Positions 1 through 7,473 of a DNA stretch of 64,000 nt are shown piece after piece (position 1 is the stretch's first letter; every line of letters begins with the position of its first letter). The position numbers were made by a program, and so were the translations under genes. The stretch spans positions 1-64,000 of the forward strand of contig NZ_AYMJ01000023.1 in NCBI RefSeq assembly GCF_000633255.1, written 5' to 3'. The stretch comes from Pseudomonas sp. H1h (GTDB taxonomy: Bacteria; Pseudomonadota; Gammaproteobacteria; Pseudomonadales; Pseudomonadaceae). Below the pieces are notes generated by a model, which saw only the letters and a list, made by a program, of their open reading frames with translations, was not told the DNA's origin and made no database searches.

Positions 1-19
1 CGGGCTGGCTCGCGAAAGC
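1..19. repeat. Partial REP element at window edge
   Basis: The first bases resemble the right arm of the REP palindromes found throughout the window (core GCTCGCGAAAGC). The partner arm would lie outside the window. Confidence 0.5.
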
Positions 20-41
20 AATTGATCAGTCGCCCAATGAA

Positions 42-494
42 TCAGGGTTTGAGCGCGATCACTGCCGCCCACTGCTCTGCCGTTACCGGCATCACCGACA
101 GCCGCGAACCCTTCTGCACCAATGGCATTTCCGCCAGCGCCGTCTGCTGCTTCAGATAATCCAGCTTCAACACCCGCACAAACGTCTCGACGTGCTCGAC
201 ATCAATCGCGCTCCAGGCGTTTTTCTCCGGGGTAGCCTTCGGATCGAAGTAATGACTCTCCGGCTCCAGTGCGGTGGGATCCGGGTACGCCGCCTCGATA
301 ATTCTGCCGATTCCGGCAATTCCCGGCTCCGGGCAGCTGGAATGGTAGAAAAAGAACTCATCCCCCACCGCCATCGCCCGCAGGAAATTGCGTGCCTGAT
401 AGTTGCGAACCCCGTCCCAGCGCGCTGTGCCAAGTTTCTCCAGACCTTTGATCGAGAGTTCATCGGGCTCGGATTTCATCAGCCAGTAGGCCAT
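42..494 (-). CDS. EVE domain-containing protein
   Basis: This 150-residue protein has the compact single-domain layout of the EVE (PUA-like) family, related to thymocyte nuclear protein 1. The segment DGVRNYQARNFLRAM (about residues 27-41) followed by FFFYHSS (about 47-53) is typical of the family and lines the putative pocket for modified bases. EVE domains are thought to bind modified nucleic-acid bases; the role of the stand-alone bacterial form is not established. It sits alone on the minus strand. A perfect 7-1-7 inverted repeat lies about 55 bases upstream of its start. The family call is firm and the function open. Confidence 0.9.
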   Translation of the reverse strand: MAYWLMKSEPDELSIKGLEKLGTARWDGVRNYQARNFLRAMAVGDEFFFYHSSCPEPGIAGIGRIIEAAYPDPTALEPESHYFDPKATPEKNAWSAIDVEHVETFVRVLKLDYLKQQTALAEMPLVQKGSRLSVMPVTAEQWAAVIALKP

Positions 495-547
495 GTCTTT
501 TGCTCCTCAAGCGGTCATTGGGCAGGTTGTCGGGCAATTTTATGACA

Positions 548-562
548 AACCGACGGTCGGTT
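548..562. promoter_or_regulatory. Candidate operator: perfect 7-1-7 inverted repeat
   Basis: AACCGAC-G-GTCGGTT is a perfect palindrome about the central G, between the minus-strand EVE gene (start 494) and the plus-strand small ORF (start 692). Its shape resembles TetR-family operators, but no regulator gene is adjacent. The repeat is seen directly; the operator role is inferred. Confidence 0.35.
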
Positions 563-691
563 GACGTCAGTGTTTGCGCCCGGGTTCACGTTGTCGCAAA
601 ATGCCGGCCTTTAAAGCTTGACGCTGCTGCACGGCCTACGAACGGAAACCGCTGCTGTCATCGTGATGATGTGCCTTGAGGGGGGCAATCG

Positions 692-847
692 ATGAAACGC
701 AAACCGGATTTGCTATGGACTTTGGTTATTTTGTTCGGCCTGGGCGTCGTGACCACCGGTTATGCGCAAAGTCTGTGGACAAGCAAGACCGATGCTCCGG
801 TTGAAGTCGCGCAACAGGTTCAGCAGTCGACCGCCTTCAAGCGCTGA
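692..847 (+). CDS. Small single-pass membrane protein, 51 aa, conserved-looking
   Basis: A 51-codon ORF begins with ATG after a purine-rich GAGGGGGG ribosome-binding stretch at about 679-686. The product starts MKRKPDLLW, has a hydrophobic segment at about residues 8-24 ending TTGYA, and a polar Gln-rich tail (VAQQVQQSTAF). This could be a membrane anchor or a cleaved signal peptide with a very short mature part. It is convergent with the fau gene. I recall a similar small hypothetical gene at this place in other pseudomonads, but no function is known to me. Confidence 0.7.
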   Translation: MKRKPDLLWTLVILFGLGVVTTGYAQSLWTSKTDAPVEVAQQVQQSTAFKR

Positions 848-882
848 AACGGCCTCTCCGACGCCGCTGATCTGCGCGGCGT

Positions 883-1488
883 CTAGTCTGCGAAATACCA
901 CGCCTTGTCCGTCACCGTGCCCTGCAACGGTACATCCCAGCTTGCCTGCGCCAGGCGTCCGACCTTCTGACATTCATGGGCCAGCCCCAACAGCGTCGGC
1001 TTGCGCCAGTTTTTGCGCCGGGCCAGGTACGCCAGGCTGCGGTCGTAGAAGCCACCGCCCATCCCCAGGCGTCCGCCGACATCGTCAAACCCCACCAGTG
1101 GCAGCAACACCAGATCCAGCGTCCAGATCTTGCGTTGGCGGGCCAGGTTGGCGCGCGGTTCGAGAATGCGGAAGCGATTGGGCTTGAGCTTGTCGGCGGG
1201 GCGAATGCGCTGGAAGACCATTTTGGTTCGCGGCCAGGCGCTGAGCACCGGCAGGTAGGTCGCCTTGCCGCGACGCTGGGCTTCGCGCAGCAGCAGGCGC
1301 GGATCGATTTCACCGTCGGTGGGCAGATACAGAGAAATGTGTTTCGCCCGGCGGAAGTGCGGGTCTTGTGCCAGTTGGCGGAACAGGCCTTTGGCGGCCT
1401 GACGTTGCTCGCTCGGCGTCAGCGCGCGGCGCGCCTCGCGTAGCAGGCGACGGAGTTGCGGGCGGGGCAGTAGCGCAGGTTCGGTCAT
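883..1488 (-). CDS. fau: 5-formyltetrahydrofolate cyclo-ligase
   Basis: The product (201 aa, also called YgfA) converts 5-formyl-THF to 5,10-methenyl-THF using ATP, returning stored folate to one-carbon metabolism. The family signature GMGGGFYDR is present at residues 142-150, preceded by LVLLPLVGFD. The length is normal for the family. It lies directly downstream of the 6S RNA gene on the same strand, an arrangement conserved in gamma-proteobacteria (ssrS-ygfA). Here a strong terminator separates the two, so the gene may have its own promoter or depend on readthrough. Confidence 0.95.
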   Translation of the reverse strand: MTEPALLPRPQLRRLLREARRALTPSEQRQAAKGLFRQLAQDPHFRRAKHISLYLPTDGEIDPRLLLREAQRRGKATYLPVLSAWPRTKMVFQRIRPADKLKPNRFRILEPRANLARQRKIWTLDLVLLPLVGFDDVGGRLGMGGGFYDRSLAYLARRKNWRKPTLLGLAHECQKVGRLAQASWDVPLQGTVTDKAWYFAD

Positions 1489-1525
1489 GGTTCGGCTTCG
1501 GCAGATGAGGGCGAAAACGCACGCA

Positions 1526-1561
1526 TAAAAAATCCGATGCCGGCAAAAACCGGCATCGGAT
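1526..1561 (-). terminator. Rho-independent terminator of 6S RNA
   Basis: A 12-bp stem (ATCCGATGCCGG and its complement) with a six-base loop at 1532-1561 is followed on the minus strand by a U-tract (A-run at 1527-1532). It lies between the 6S RNA and the fau start. Confidence 0.85.
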
Positions 1562-1568
1562 TCGAATC

Positions 1569-1746
1569 AGGCTCCCCGGATGAACCGCTGTCAACTTAGC
1601 CCTTGAACCCGAAAGTTCAAGGTGGAGGATGCAGTAGACTTTAAGGCTTTCCGTCTGGCGGACATGCACACCAGCCCAACGTGCAACCTCCAGGGTAGTG
1701 CGAATCGGCTCAGGGACATCGTCAACTGGCAAGCACCCCAGGGAGT
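1569..1746 (-). ncRNA. ssrS: 6S RNA
   Basis: 6S RNA binds the sigma-70 RNA polymerase holoenzyme and mimics an open promoter, lowering housekeeping transcription in stationary phase. On the minus strand I see the conserved blocks GTCCCTGAGCCGAT (near 1705-1718), AGCCTTAAA, CACCTTGAAC and GGGTTCAAGGGC. The 5' segment ACTCCCTGGGG can pair with the 3' segment CCGGGGAGCCT, closing the long rod. A TATACT -10 box at 1753-1758 sets the 5' end at about 1745. The zapA-ssrS-fau order is the canonical one. Ends are approximate to within about ten bases. Confidence 0.85.
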
Positions 1747-1752
1747 GCCGCG

Positions 1753-1758
1753 AGTATA
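1753..1758 (-). promoter_or_regulatory. -10 box of the 6S RNA promoter
   Basis: The minus strand reads TATACT, a near-perfect sigma-70 -10 element, seven to eight bases upstream of the inferred 6S RNA 5' end. No strong -35 box is visible at the usual spacing. It overlaps the DNA just downstream of the zapA stop. Confidence 0.6.
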
Positions 1759-1777
1759 CCTCAAGCGGCCTGGCGAA

Positions 1778-2095
1778 TCAGCCCTTGGTGACGTCCGGAT
1801 CGGTGGCCAGCACCAGATCGACACGATCGAGCAAGTCGCGCACCTGTTCACGGGTCGAGCCGCTGGCCTGGATGTCCGGGCGCTCTTCTTTGTGCAAGAG
1901 GTCATGGGTGATGTTCAGCGCGGCCATCACGGCGATACGGTCGGCACCGATGACTTTGCCGCTGCTGCGAATCTCGCGCATCTTGCCGTCCAGATAGCGT
2001 GCGGCACTGACCAGATTGCTGCGTTCTTCCTGCGGGCAGATGATCGAATATTCTTTGTCGAGGATCTGCACGGTAACGCTATTGCTTGAACTCAT
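1778..2095 (-). CDS. zapA: Cell division protein ZapA
   Basis: ZapA (105 aa) binds FtsZ and promotes protofilament bundling at the division septum. The N-terminus (VTVQILDKEYSIICP) and the following AARYLDGKMREIRSSGKVIGADRIAVMAALNI block are typical; the C-terminal part would form the dimer coiled coil. Its ATG overlaps the stop codon of the small upstream coiled-coil gene (ATGA), so the two are co-transcribed and probably translationally coupled. 6S RNA follows downstream. Confidence 0.93.
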   Translation of the reverse strand: MSSSNSVTVQILDKEYSIICPQEERSNLVSAARYLDGKMREIRSSGKVIGADRIAVMAALNITHDLLHKEERPDIQASGSTREQVRDLLDRVDLVLATDPDVTKG

Positions 2096-2301
2096 GAGTC
2101 TTGCTCCAGGGCCTTGAGGCGCGAAATCATCGATTCGACCTTACGCCGGGCGATTTCGTTTTTTTCAATGAGGTGAGCGCGTTCCTCGCGCCAGGTCTTT
2201 TCCTGAGCTAGTAAGAGTGCGTTTTGACTCTTAAGTTGCTCCACTCGACTAATCAGCAGTTCGAGTCTGGCCATCAGCGCTTGCAGGTCGGTGTCTTCCA
2301 T
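2092..2301 (-). CDS. Small coiled-coil protein, TIGR02449-like
   Basis: I choose the ATG at 2301 (product begins MEDTDLQALMARLELL), giving 69 residues. An upstream in-frame ATG at 2406 would add a non-conserved basic leader. Nearly the whole protein is a predicted coiled coil, with heptads through LISRVEQLKSQNALLLAQEKT and a second helix ending MISRLKALEQDS. It resembles the small TIGR02449 family always found just before zapA in pseudomonads. The stop overlaps the zapA start, which suggests a role at the divisome, though none has been proven to my knowledge. Confidence 0.8.
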   Translation of the reverse strand: MEDTDLQALMARLELLISRVEQLKSQNALLLAQEKTWREERAHLIEKNEIARRKVESMISRLKALEQDS

Positions 2302-2431
2302 TGTGTCCACTGAGTCGGAGTCTGTCTGATGGGATAGCGGGCGGACAGCCTTTAATAGTCTTGGCGAGTCTGTCGATGTAGGATACAAGGCCTTCATTCT
2401 AGACATAGCGCCGTCTGGCGCCTAGCTGCCC

Positions 2432-3001
2432 ATGACCATTGCGAATTCCCCGTACCAAGCCTTTGCCTCCCTGCTGACTGCCAGCGGCCACAACGTCTCG
2501 CCTGCCGAACTGCATGGCATGCTGCTCGGCCGCAGTTGCGCCGGCGCCGGCTTCGATAACGAAGGCTGGTTGATCGACGCCGCCGAACTGCTCGAAGGCG
2601 ACATCCAGGACAACGTCCGTAACGCCCTGATCGGCCTGCAAGAGATGGTCAAGGGCGAGCTGACCGGTGACGACGTCACCGTCGTCACCGTCGTTCTGCT
2701 GCTGCCGACCGATGACGCCCCGCTGGCTGACCGCGCCGCTGCATTGGGCGAGTGGTGCCAGGGCTTTCTCAGCGGCTTCGGCCTGAACTGCCGCGACAGC
2801 AGCATGCTCAGCACTGATGCCACCGTAGTGTTGCAGGACCTTGCGGCCATCTCTCAGGTGCAAGATGCCCTGGAAGAATCCGAAGACGGCGAATCCGACT
2901 ACATGGAAGTCATGGAGTACCTGCGCGTCGCGCCGCTGCTGCTGTTCTCGGAAACCAAGAAAGCCGACGTGCCGCCAGCCGCCAAGCCGTCGCTGCATTA
3001 A
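2432..3001 (+). CDS. YgfB/YecA (UPF0149) family protein
   Basis: This 189-residue acidic helical protein matches the YgfB family: SPAELHGMLLGRSCAG near the N-terminus, WCQGFLSGFG in the middle (about residues 110-119), and a C-terminal DYMEVMEYLRVAPLLLF block. In P. aeruginosa the YgfB homologue affects expression of the AmpC-independent resistance gene ampDh3 through AlpA; whether it does so here is unknown. It is the first gene of the ygfB-pepP-ubiH-ubiI operon and is divergent from the zapA unit. Confidence 0.88.
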   Translation: MTIANSPYQAFASLLTASGHNVSPAELHGMLLGRSCAGAGFDNEGWLIDAAELLEGDIQDNVRNALIGLQEMVKGELTGDDVTVVTVVLLLPTDDAPLADRAAALGEWCQGFLSGFGLNCRDSSMLSTDATVVLQDLAAISQVQDALEESEDGESDYMEVMEYLRVAPLLLFSETKKADVPPAAKPSLH

Positions 3002-3028
3002 TCGCGTGCCAGGGAAAGCCATCTGCCC

Positions 3029-4363
3029 ATGACCCATATCCCCAAAGCGGAATACAGCCGTCGCCGCAAGGCCCTGATGGCGCAGATGGAACCCAACAGC
3101 ATCGCGATCCTGCCCGCCGCCGCGGTAGCGATCCGCAACCGCGACGTCGAGCACGTCTACCGTCAGGACAGCGACTTCCAGTACCTCAGCGGATTCACCG
3201 AGCCACAAGCCGTCATCGTGTTGATGCCGGGGCGCGAGCATGGTGAGTACGTGCTGTTCTGCCGTGAACGTAATGCCGAACGCGAATTGTGGGACGGCCT
3301 GCGTGCAGGGCAGGAAGGTGCGATCCGTGATTACGGCGCCGATGACGCGTTCCCCATTACCGATATCGACGACATCCTGCCAGGCCTGATCGAAGGCCGC
3401 GACCGGGTGTATTCGGCAATGGGCAGCAACCCGGAATTCGATCGCCACCTGATGGACTGGATCAACGTGATCCGCTCCAAGGCGCACCTCGGCGCTCAGC
3501 CACCGAACGAATTCGTTGCCCTGGATCACCTGTTGCACGATATGCGTCTGTATAAATCGGCGGCAGAAGTGAAGGTGATGCGCGAAGCCGCACGGATTTC
3601 TGCTCAGGCTCATATCCGCGCGATGCAGGCCAGTCGGGCCGGGCTCCACGAGTACAGCCTCGAAGCCGAGCTCGATTACGAATTCCGCAAGGGCGGGGCG
3701 AAGATGCCGGCCTATGGTTCGATCGTCGCGGCGGGGCGCAACAGCTGCATCCTGCATTACCAGCAGAATGACGCGCTGCTCAAGGACGGCGATCTGGTGT
3801 TGATCGACGCCGGTTGCGAGATCGATTGCTACGCCAGCGACATCACCCGTACCTGGCCGGTCAACGGCAAGTTTTCCGCCGAGCAGAAAGCGATTTACGA
3901 GTTGGTGCTGGCCTCGCAGGAAGCCGCCTTTGCCGAAATCGCCCCGAACAAAAACTGGAATCAGGCGCACGAAGCCACGGTCAGGGTTATTACCACCGGC
4001 CTGGTCAAGCTCGGGATCCTGCAAGGCGAGGTCGACGAGCTGATCGCGAACGAAGCCTATAAAGCGTTTTACATGCACCGTGCCGGCCACTGGCTGGGCA
4101 TGGATGTACACGACGTCGGCGAATACAAGGTCGGCGGCGAATGGCGCGTACTGGAGGTCGGCATGGCGCTGACCGTGGAGCCGGGCATCTACATCGCCCC
4201 GGACAACCAGAACGTAGCGAAGAAATGGCGCGGCATTGGCGTGCGCATCGAGGATGACGTGGTAGTGACCAAGAGCGGTTGTGAAATCCTGACCAGCGGC
4301 GTACCGAAAACCGTCGCCGAGATCGAAGCGCTGATGGCGCAAGCACGGACACACGCGGCATGA
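3029..4363 (+). CDS. pepP: Xaa-Pro aminopeptidase
   Basis: PepP removes the N-terminal residue from peptides with proline in second position. The 444-residue protein has an N-terminal AMP_N domain (about 1-140) and a C-terminal pita-bread metallopeptidase domain. The five dinuclear-metal ligands are all present: D260 (LIDAG), D271 (ASDITRTW), H354 (HRAGHWLG), E384 (TVEPGIY) and E408 (VRIEDD). The ATG at 3029 lies 27 bases after ygfB, and its stop overlaps the ubiH start (ATGA), giving tight coupling in the operon. Confidence 0.96.
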   Translation: MTHIPKAEYSRRRKALMAQMEPNSIAILPAAAVAIRNRDVEHVYRQDSDFQYLSGFTEPQAVIVLMPGREHGEYVLFCRERNAERELWDGLRAGQEGAIRDYGADDAFPITDIDDILPGLIEGRDRVYSAMGSNPEFDRHLMDWINVIRSKAHLGAQPPNEFVALDHLLHDMRLYKSAAEVKVMREAARISAQAHIRAMQASRAGLHEYSLEAELDYEFRKGGAKMPAYGSIVAAGRNSCILHYQQNDALLKDGDLVLIDAGCEIDCYASDITRTWPVNGKFSAEQKAIYELVLASQEAAFAEIAPNKNWNQAHEATVRVITTGLVKLGILQGEVDELIANEAYKAFYMHRAGHWLGMDVHDVGEYKVGGEWRVLEVGMALTVEPGIYIAPDNQNVAKKWRGIGVRIEDDVVVTKSGCEILTSGVPKTVAEIEALMAQARTHAA

Positions 4364-5547
4364 GTCGAGTCAATCTGGCAATCATCGGTGGCGGCCTGGT
4401 CGGCGCCAGTCTGGCGTTGGCCCTGCAGGCCGGGGCCAAGGCTTGCGGCTGGAAAATCGTGCTGATCGAACCGTTCGCCCCCGGTGACAGCTGGCAGCCG
4501 AGCTACGACGCCCGTTCGTCGGCGCTGTCCTTCGGTTCGCGGCAGATCTATCAGCGGTTGGGCGTGTGGCAGGAGATTTCCCGCCGCGCCGAGCCGATCA
4601 AACAGATTCACGTGTCCGACCGTGGCCGCTTCTCCACCGCCCGTCTATCGGCGATGGAAGAGGGCGTACCGGCCCTGGGTTACGTGGTGGAAAACGCCTG
4701 GCTTGGCCAGTGCCTGTGGCAGCACCTCGATAAAGAGGTGATCAGCTGGCGCTGCCCCGCGGAAGTCACGCGCATGGAGCCGCTGCCCGATGGCTATCGC
4801 CTGACCCTCAATGATGAAACCACCATCGAGTGTGATCTGGCGGTACTCGCCGATGGCGGCCGCTCCGGTCTGCGCGAGCAGTTGGGCATCAACGTGCGCA
4901 AGCGTCCGTACAACCAGAGTGCGCTGATCGCCAACATCACCCCGAGCGAAGCGCACAACGGCATGGCCTTCGAGCGCTTCACCGACGAAGGGCCGATGGC
5001 GCTGCTGCCGCTGCCGGACAACCGCTGCGCGCTGGTCTGGACCCGCCTGGGGATGGACGCGCAACGCCTGGCCGACCTCAGCGAACGCGACTTCCTCAGC
5101 GAACTGCAAGGCGTGTTCGGCTACCGTCTCGGCACCTTGAAACAGGTTGGGGCGCGGCATCTGTATCCGCTGACGCTGGTCGAGGCCGAGGAGCAAGTGC
5201 GCTCGCATCTGGCCGTGCTCGGCAACGCCGCGCACAGCCTGCACCCGATTGCCGGGCAGGGTTTCAACCTGTCGCTGCGCGACGCCGATGCCTTGGCCGC
5301 GGCGTTGCTCGCCAGTGACAAACCGCTGGGCGATTTCGCTACCTTGCAAGCGTATCGCGAGCGTCAGCGTCTGGATCAGGACCTTACCGTGGGCTTCTCC
5401 GATCAGGTCACACGGCTGTTCGGCAGCACCCAGCCGCTGGTCTCGCTGGGCCGCAACATCGGCTTGCTCGGCCTCGATCTGCTGCCACCGGCCAAGCGCT
5501 GGTTCGCCCGTCAGGCCATGGGGCTGGGAACACGCCCGGATGCTTAA
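4360..5547 (+). CDS. ubiH: 2-octaprenyl-6-methoxyphenol hydroxylase (UbiH)
   Basis: This 395-residue flavoprotein monooxygenase catalyses a ring hydroxylation (C1) in aerobic ubiquinone synthesis. It shows the N-terminal dinucleotide fold (IIGGGLVGASLALAL, residues 5-19), the mid-protein DG-type motif ADGGRSGLRE, and the C-terminal FAD motif GNAAHSLHPIAGQGFNL. The GNAA variant of the usual GDAA is also found in E. coli UbiH. It overlaps pepP by four bases and the DUF4442 gene by eight. A second UbiH/VisC-type hydroxylase follows at 6029. Confidence 0.95.
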   Translation: MSRVNLAIIGGGLVGASLALALQAGAKACGWKIVLIEPFAPGDSWQPSYDARSSALSFGSRQIYQRLGVWQEISRRAEPIKQIHVSDRGRFSTARLSAMEEGVPALGYVVENAWLGQCLWQHLDKEVISWRCPAEVTRMEPLPDGYRLTLNDETTIECDLAVLADGGRSGLREQLGINVRKRPYNQSALIANITPSEAHNGMAFERFTDEGPMALLPLPDNRCALVWTRLGMDAQRLADLSERDFLSELQGVFGYRLGTLKQVGARHLYPLTLVEAEEQVRSHLAVLGNAAHSLHPIAGQGFNLSLRDADALAAALLASDKPLGDFATLQAYRERQRLDQDLTVGFSDQVTRLFGSTQPLVSLGRNIGLLGLDLLPPAKRWFARQAMGLGTRPDA

Positions 5548-6025
5548 GTGGTTGACCGCGAAATTCGGCAAGGCGCGACTGATGCGCTGGGTGATGACGT
5601 TCTACCCGCCATACCTGGGTGCCGGCGTGCGGGTACGACACATCAGCGATGACTTTCGCGACGTGCAGGTGTCGATGGGCCTGGGTTGGTACAACCGCAA
5701 CTATGTCGGTACCCAGTTCGGCGGCAGTCTGTATTCGATGGTCGATCCGTTCTTCATGCTGATGCTCATGGAAAACCTCGGTTCGCGGTACATCGTCTGG
5801 GACAAGGCGGCCGATATCGATTTCATCGCGCCGGGCAAAGGCCCGGTGTTCGCCCGGTTCAACATCGACGACACCCTGCTCGACGAGATCCGTCGGCAGA
5901 CCGCCAACGGCGAGAAATACCTGCCGCAATTGCAGGTCGACATTCATGACGGCGCCGGCAACCTCGTGGCGCGGGTCGGAAAAACCCTTTACGTGCGGCT
6001 CAAGCCGCAAGCGAGACAGGCTTAA
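5540..6025 (+). CDS. DUF4442 hotdog-fold protein (putative thioesterase)
   Basis: The ATG at 5540 gives 161 residues and overlaps the ubiH stop by eight bases. The sequence (FYPPYLGAGVRVRHISDDF, then WYNRNYVGTQFGGSLYSMVDP) is typical of the DUF4442/YiiD-C hotdog family, related to acyl-CoA thioesterases; the N-N-x-G-T-x-F-G-G turn matches the hotdog core helix. Its place between two ubiquinone hydroxylases suggests a role in quinone or acyl metabolism, but the substrate is unknown. A longer in-frame extension back to 5249 is rejected because it runs inside ubiH. Confidence 0.85.
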   Translation: MLKWLTAKFGKARLMRWVMTFYPPYLGAGVRVRHISDDFRDVQVSMGLGWYNRNYVGTQFGGSLYSMVDPFFMLMLMENLGSRYIVWDKAADIDFIAPGKGPVFARFNIDDTLLDEIRRQTANGEKYLPQLQVDIHDGAGNLVARVGKTLYVRLKPQARQA

Positions 6026-6028
6026 AGC

Positions 6029-7252
6029 ATGGAAATGCGCGCAGATCTGCTGATTGTCGGAGCTGGAATGGTCGGCAGCGCCCTCGCGTTGGCGTTGCAG
6101 GACAGCGGGCTCGAAGTCCTGCTGCTCGACGGCAGCCCGCTGAGCGTCAAACCGTTCGATGCCGCCGCGCCGTTCGAGCCACGGGTGAGCGCCTTGTCGG
6201 CGGCCAGCCAGCGGATTCTCGAGCGCCTCGGCGTGTGGGACGGCATCGCCAAGCGCCGCAGCAGCCCGTACACCGACATGCATGTGTGGGACGGCAGCGG
6301 CACCGGACAGATTCATTTCTCGGCGAGCAGTGTGCACGCCGAGGTGCTGGGACATATCGTCGAAAACCGTGTCGTGCAGGACGCCTTGCTCGATCGTTTG
6401 CACGACTGCGATCTGGGCATGCTGGCCAATGCGCGACTTGAGCAGATGCGTCGCTCCGGTGACGACTGGCTGCTGACCCTGGCGGATGGTCGTCAGTTGC
6501 GCGCGCCGCTGGTGATCGCTGCGGACGGTGCGAACTCGGCGGTGCGTCGCCTGACCGGTGTCGCCACCCGCGAGTGGGATTACCTGCACCACGCCATCGT
6601 CACCAGCGTACGCAGCAGCAAGCCGCACCGGATGACCGCGTGGCAGCGTTTCACCGATCACGGGCCGCTGGCGTTTTTGCCGCTGGAGCGTGACGGGCAG
6701 CAGGACTGGTGCTCGATCGTCTGGTCGACCACGCCGAGTGAAGCCGAACGCCTGATGGCGCTGGATGAAACTGCGTTCTGCCGTGAGCTGGAGCGTGCGT
6801 TCGAAGGCTGTCTTGGCGACGTCATCAGTGCCGACCCGCGACTGTGCGTGCCGCTGCGTCAACGGCATGCCAAACGCTACGTGGCCGAAGGCCTGGCGCT
6901 GATCGGCGATGCGGCGCACACCATTCACCCGTTGGCCGGGCAGGGCGTGAACCTGGGTTTCCTCGATGCGGCGGTGCTGGCTGAAGTGCTGTTGCAGGCA
7001 GCCGAGCGCGGCGAGCGACTGGCGGACGTGAAGGTGCTGAGCCGCTATGAACGTCGGCGCATGCCGCACAACCTGGCGCTGATGGCGGCGATGGAGGGCT
7101 TCGAGCGTTTGTTCCAGGCGGACCCATTGCCGGTGCGCTGGCTGCGCAATGCCGGGTTGAAGCTGGTGGAGCAGATGCCGGAGGCCAAGGCTCTCTTTGT
7201 TCGTGAAGCACTTGGCCTTACAGGCGACCTTCCGGCGCTCGCCAAACCCTGA
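6029..7252 (+). CDS. ubiI: UbiI/VisC-type ubiquinone hydroxylase
   Basis: This 407-residue FAD monooxygenase of the UbiH/UbiF/UbiI/COQ6 family most resembles the VisC/UbiI branch, which hydroxylates C5 of octaprenylphenol. It has the Rossmann motif IVGAGMVGSALALALQ (residues 9-24), the ADGANSAVR motif, and GDAAHTIHPLAGQGVNLGF near the C-terminus. It starts three bases after the DUF4442 stop and closes the operon. UbiF-type specificity (C6) cannot be excluded from sequence alone. Confidence 0.9.
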   Translation: MEMRADLLIVGAGMVGSALALALQDSGLEVLLLDGSPLSVKPFDAAAPFEPRVSALSAASQRILERLGVWDGIAKRRSSPYTDMHVWDGSGTGQIHFSASSVHAEVLGHIVENRVVQDALLDRLHDCDLGMLANARLEQMRRSGDDWLLTLADGRQLRAPLVIAADGANSAVRRLTGVATREWDYLHHAIVTSVRSSKPHRMTAWQRFTDHGPLAFLPLERDGQQDWCSIVWSTTPSEAERLMALDETAFCRELERAFEGCLGDVISADPRLCVPLRQRHAKRYVAEGLALIGDAAHTIHPLAGQGVNLGFLDAAVLAEVLLQAAERGERLADVKVLSRYERRRMPHNLALMAAMEGFERLFQADPLPVRWLRNAGLKLVEQMPEAKALFVREALGLTGDLPALAKP

Positions 7253-7274
7253 CATCTTCATTGAGGCTGATGAC

Positions 7275-7344
7275 CTCCTCGCGAGCAGGCTTACTCCTGC
7301 ATGGGAACGCATTCCGACTGTAGGGGTGAGCCTGCTCGCGATGG
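7275..7344. repeat. REP pair (degenerate)
   Basis: Two inverted arms, GCGAGCAGGCTTACTCCTGCA and TAGGGGTGAGCCTGCTCGCGATGG, are separated by about 20 bases. They lie just after ubiI and could form a cruciform or mRNA hairpin that ends the operon message. Confidence 0.75.
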
Positions 7345-7420
7345 CGTCCGTCCATTCACCGCAGTTTCGGAACTGTGCAACATCTGGTAACTCCTTGGAA
7401 AAGAGTTCGATTGAGGTGGT

Positions 7421-7452
7421 AAATGTGAGTCCTTATCATTTGGCTCACATTT
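7421..7452. promoter_or_regulatory. Perfect 9-14-9 inverted repeat upstream of iron transporter
   Basis: AAATGTGAG (7421-7429) and CTCACATTT (7444-7452) are exact inverted complements spaced by 14 bases, ending 21 bases before the binding-protein start. The central part contains TTATCATTTGG, which partly resembles a Fur box. It could be a regulator operator or a leader-RNA hairpin. Confidence 0.45.
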
Positions 7453-7473
7453 TCCGACCCAGAGATCACTCCC

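Noticed and set aside
2399..4354. A 651-codon open frame on the minus strand across ygfB and pepP
   Set aside because: It lies wholly opposite two well-identified genes, has no family-like motifs and reflects the GC-rich codon pattern of the true strand.
7421..7452. Vfr/CRP site (TGTGA...TCACA)
   Set aside because: The half-sites are 16 bases apart instead of six, which does not fit CRP-family binding.
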